A stretch of DNA of 64,000 bases, taken from contig NZ_BGOW01000027.1 in the NCBI RefSeq assembly GCF_003851125.1, forward strand, positions 1 through 64,000, given 5' to 3'. How positions within the stretch are numbered: position 1 is the stretch's first letter; the number at the start of each line of letters is the position of its first letter. Positions 61,428-64,000 of this stretch are shown piece after piece. The DNA comes from Sulfuriferula multivorans. GTDB taxonomy: Bacteria > Pseudomonadota > Gammaproteobacteria > Burkholderiales > Sulfuriferulaceae. Made by a program: the position numbers and the translations under genes. The notes under the pieces were generated by a model. That model had not been told where the DNA came from and ran no database searches. It saw only the letters and a list, made by a program, of their open reading frames with translations.

Positions 61428-64000
61428 ATGCCCGAAACAATCCGCGATTCCGCCATTCAAAAACCCGCCACGGCGGATGGCATCACCGAGCTGCGACGCC
61501 AGGAAGTCCTGCTTAAAACCGGGGCCTTGCAGAATGCGATTTTCAATAGCGCCAACTTTTCGAGTATCGCCACCGACGAGAAGGGCGTGATCCAGATCTT
61601 CAACGTCGGCGCCGAGCGCATGCTGGGCTACACGGCCGCCGACGTGATGAACAAGATCACCCCGGCCGAGATTTCCGATCCGCAGGAAGTGATCGCGCGG
61701 GCCGAGGCGTTGAGCGTCGAACTCGGCACCCAGATTGAGCCAGGCTTCGAGGCCCTGGTGTTCAAAGCCGCGCGCGGGATCGAGGACATCTACGAGCTGA
61801 CCTACATCCGCAAGGATGGCAGCCGCTTCCCGGCGGTTGTGTCGGTCACGGCGCTACGCGACGATCAAGACGCCATCATCGGCTACCTGTTGATCGGAAC
61901 CGACAATACCGCGCGCAAGCAGGTCGAGGCAGAGCGACAGCATTTGCTCGATATTCAGGAGGAGACGCATAAACAACTGCAGCAGGCCAACGTCACCTTG
62001 CAGGTCAGCGAAGAAAAGCTCGCGGTTACGCTCAACTCCATCGGCGATGCTGTGATCGCCACCGATGCTGGCGCGCGCGTGACACTCCTGAACCCCCTTG
62101 CCGAACAGCTCACCGGTTGGACGCAGGCGGAAGCCAGTGGTCACCTGGTGGACGAGATTTTTCACATCATCAACAAAGAAACCCGTCAACCCGCCACTAT
62201 CCCGGTACTGGAAACCTTGGCACATGGCACGGTACAGGGCCTGGCCAACCACACCGTATTGATTGCACGCGATGGCAGCGAGTGCGATATCGCCGACAGT
62301 TGCGCACCGATTCGCGACCGCGACGGTCAGGTGATCGGCGCCGTGCTGGTGTTCCGCGATGTCACCGGGGAATATGCGATACAGCAGACCTTGCGCGACA
62401 GTACCGCGCAGATCCAGACGATACTCAATACCGTGGTTGACGGCATCATCACCCTCCATGCCATCGGCGGCATCGTCGAGACAGTTAACCCGGCCGCTGA
62501 GCGTATGTTTGGCTATACCGCCGCAGAACTCATCGGACAAAACTTCAGCATGCTGATACCCGAGCTTGATCGAGACCAGAGCAATGGTAATGGTTCCCTC
62601 GATTATTACAGTGCTAGCGATGAGGCGCGCGCCAGCGGCCTCGGCCGCGAGGTCGTGGGTCGGCGCAAGGATGGCAGCATTTTCCCGATGGAGATGGCGG
62701 TAAGCGAGATGTGGCTGCGCGGCCAGCGTTACTTCACCGGCATTTTACGTGATATCACCGTGCGCAAGCAGGCGGAAGAGGCACTGCTCAAGGCAGGTGC
62801 CCTGCAGAACGCGATTTTCAACAGCGCCAATTTCTCGAGCATCGCCACCGATGCGAAGGGCGTGATCCAGATTTTCAACGTCGGCGCCGAGCGCATGCTG
62901 GGCTACACGGCCACCGACGTGATGAACAAGATCACCCCGGCCGACATTTCCGATCCGCAGGAAGTGATCGCGCGCGCCGAGGAGTTGAGCGTCGAACTCG
63001 GAACCGCAATCACGCCTGGCTTTGAGGCATTGGTGTTCAAGGCCGCGCGCGGGATCGAGGACATCTACGAGCTGACCTACATCCGCAAGGATGGCAGCCG
63101 TTTCCCGGCGGTTGTGTCGGTCACGGCGTTGCGCGACGATCAAAACGCCATCATCGGCTATCTGCTGATCGGTACCGACAATACCGCGCGCAAGCAGGCC
63201 GAAGAGGCGCTGCTCAAGGCAGGTGCCCTGCAGAACGCGATTTTCAACAGCGCCAACTTCTCGAGTATCGCCACCGACGCGAAGGGCGTGATCCAGATCT
63301 TCAACGTCGGCGCCGAACGCATGTTGGGCTACACGGCCGCCGACGTGATGAACAAGATCACCCCGGCCGACATTTCCGACCCGCAGGAAGTGATCGAGCG
63401 CGCCAAAGCATTGAGCGTTGAACTTGGCACGCCGATTACGCCTGGCTTTGAGGCATTGGTGTTCAAGGCCTCGCGCGGCATCGAGGACATTTACGAGCTG
63501 ACCTACATCCGCAAGGACGGCAGCCGCTTCCCGGCGGTGGTATCGGTTACCGCGCTGCGCGACGATCAGGGTGCCATCATCGGCTATCTGCTGATAGGCA
63601 CCGACAACACCGCGCGCAAACAAATCGAAGCAGAACAGAAAAAACTGGACCAGCGCCTGCGCGACCAGCAGTTCTACACCCGCTCGCTGATCGAATCCAA
63701 CATCGACGCCATCATGACCACCGATCCGGCCGGCATCATCAGCGACGTCAACAAGCAGATGGAGGCGCTCACCGGATGCACGCGCGACGAGCTGATCGGC
63801 GCGCCGTTCAAGAACTATTTCACCGATCCGGAGCGGGCGGAGATGAGCGTCAAACTGGCGCTGAGGAACAAGAAGGTCACCGACTACGAGCTTACCGCGC
63901 GCGCCAGGGACGGCAAGGAAACGGTGGTGTCCTTCAATGCGACCACCTTCTACGATCGCGACAGGAAGCTGCAGGGCGTGTTCGCTGCTGCGCGCGACGT
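61428..64000 (+). CDS. multi-PAS sensor protein, partial (runs off right edge)
   Basis: At least 857 residues without a stop. The visible part is six PAS modules or so: three near-identical 142-residue units starting at residues 28, 453 and 595 (each LLK(T/A)GALQNAIFNSANFSSIATD .. FPAVVSVTALRDDQ .. GYLLIGTDNTARKQ), two different PAS domains between the first and second unit (LNSIGDAVIATDAGARV.. and LNTVVDGIITLHAIGG..), and a further one at the end (LIESNIDAIMTTDPAG..). There is no transmembrane segment, so it is cytoplasmic. The output domain (kinase, GGDEF or other) lies beyond the window. GAGGA precedes the ATG 61428. Confidence 0.88.
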   Translation, partial: MPETIRDSAIQKPATADGITELRRQEVLLKTGALQNAIFNSANFSSIATDEKGVIQIFNVGAERMLGYTAADVMNKITPAEISDPQEVIARAEALSVELGTQIEPGFEALVFKAARGIEDIYELTYIRKDGSRFPAVVSVTALRDDQDAIIGYLLIGTDNTARKQVEAERQHLLDIQEETHKQLQQANVTLQVSEEKLAVTLNSIGDAVIATDAGARVTLLNPLAEQLTGWTQAEASGHLVDEIFHIINKETRQPATIPVLETLAHGTVQGLANHTVLIARDGSECDIADSCAPIRDRDGQVIGAVLVFRDVTGEYAIQQTLRDSTAQIQTILNTVVDGIITLHAIGGIVETVNPAAERMFGYTAAELIGQNFSMLIPELDRDQSNGNGSLDYYSASDEARASGLGREVVGRRKDGSIFPMEMAVSEMWLRGQRYFTGILRDITVRKQAEEALLKAGALQNAIFNSANFSSIATDAKGVIQIFNVGAERMLGYTATDVMNKITPADISDPQEVIARAEELSVELGTAITPGFEALVFKAARGIEDIYELTYIRKDGSRFPAVVSVTALRDDQNAIIGYLLIGTDNTARKQAEEALLKAGALQNAIFNSANFSSIATDAKGVIQIFNVGAERMLGYTAADVMNKITPADISDPQEVIERAKALSVELGTPITPGFEALVFKASRGIEDIYELTYIRKDGSRFPAVVSVTALRDDQGAIIGYLLIGTDNTARKQIEAEQKKLDQRLRDQQFYTRSLIESNIDAIMTTDPAGIISDVNKQMEALTGCTRDELIGAPFKNYFTDPERAEMSVKLALRNKKVTDYELTARARDGKETVVSFNATTFYDRDRKLQGVFAAARD

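Noticed and set aside
61854-63623. Two minus-strand frames over the PAS gene that look like each other and contain internal repeats
   Set aside because: Their repetitiveness is only the mirror of the duplicated PAS units; the sense strand gives a textbook PAS array.
62784-63635. Direct repeats considered as a CRISPR-like or mobile repeat
   Set aside because: The 426-base units are in-frame PAS-coding duplications, with no spacer structure and no cas genes in the window.

Overview
The window reads as chromosome of a betaproteobacterium, most likely a Nitrosomonadales-type (Gallionella/Sulfuricella-like) organism. This is inferred from three things: the gene orders mlaFED-C-B/ibaG/murA/hisG and metZ-purF-cvpA-SPOR-folC-accD-trpA-trpB-trpF-truA-fimV-usg-asd-leuB-leuD-leuC, a short HisZ-dependent HisG, and a TsdB/TsdA-like cytochrome pair of the kind found in sulfur oxidisers. 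Nearly all of the DNA is coding. I found no tRNA, rRNA or CRISPR.

Region by region. (1) 1-2.65 kb: two secreted phosphate-releasing enzymes, an alkaline phosphatase cut by the left edge and a PF04185-type phosphoesterase, with an intrinsic terminator between them. (2) 2.8-4.2 kb: a scar made of two different IS3-family remnants in opposite orientation, abutting the 3' piece of a wrecked glycosyltransferase. (3) 4.2-12.5 kb: a surface-polysaccharide/LPS cluster. Methyltransferase, CgeB-like glycosyltransferase and O-antigen ligase are on +; asparagine-synthetase-like amidotransferase, a GT4 and two GT9 heptosyltransferase-like genes are on -. (4) 12.5-20.8 kb: hisG, murA, ibaG/bolA, a two-gene ABC-2 exporter and the Mla lipid-transport operon, in which a TolC-like outer-membrane protein sits between mlaD and mlaC. 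(5) 21-30.7 kb: LLM oxidoreductase, epimerase, cysS, a TPR protein and an L,D-transpeptidase sharing a C-terminal domain, ppiB, lpxH, metZ. (6) 30.8-48.7 kb: the long minus-strand housekeeping block from leuC down to purF (leucine, aspartate-semialdehyde, tryptophan, fatty acid, folate and purine genes).

(7) 48.8-64 kb: an accessory-looking envelope/stress region. Two Crp/Fnr-type regulators, closely similar to each other, bracket a run of small independent genes: glycine-zipper lipoprotein, CsbD, DUF2188, a CX10C-repeat periplasmic protein, an Lmo0937-like peptide, TsdB/TsdA-like cytochromes, a small zinc-ribbon protein, a cardiolipin-synthase-like gene with an internal stop, an entericidin-like lipoprotein, an AI-2E transporter, a Q-rich secreted protein, DUF3185 and DUF883. 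A multi-PAS sensor runs off the right edge. Four intergenic sites in this stretch fit one dyad, yGTGCG-N4-CGnACr, with Crp-like spacing. I regard this putative Crp/Fnr-controlled envelope-stress regulon as the best candidate for an undescribed system here; the regulon assignment is inference from sequence only.
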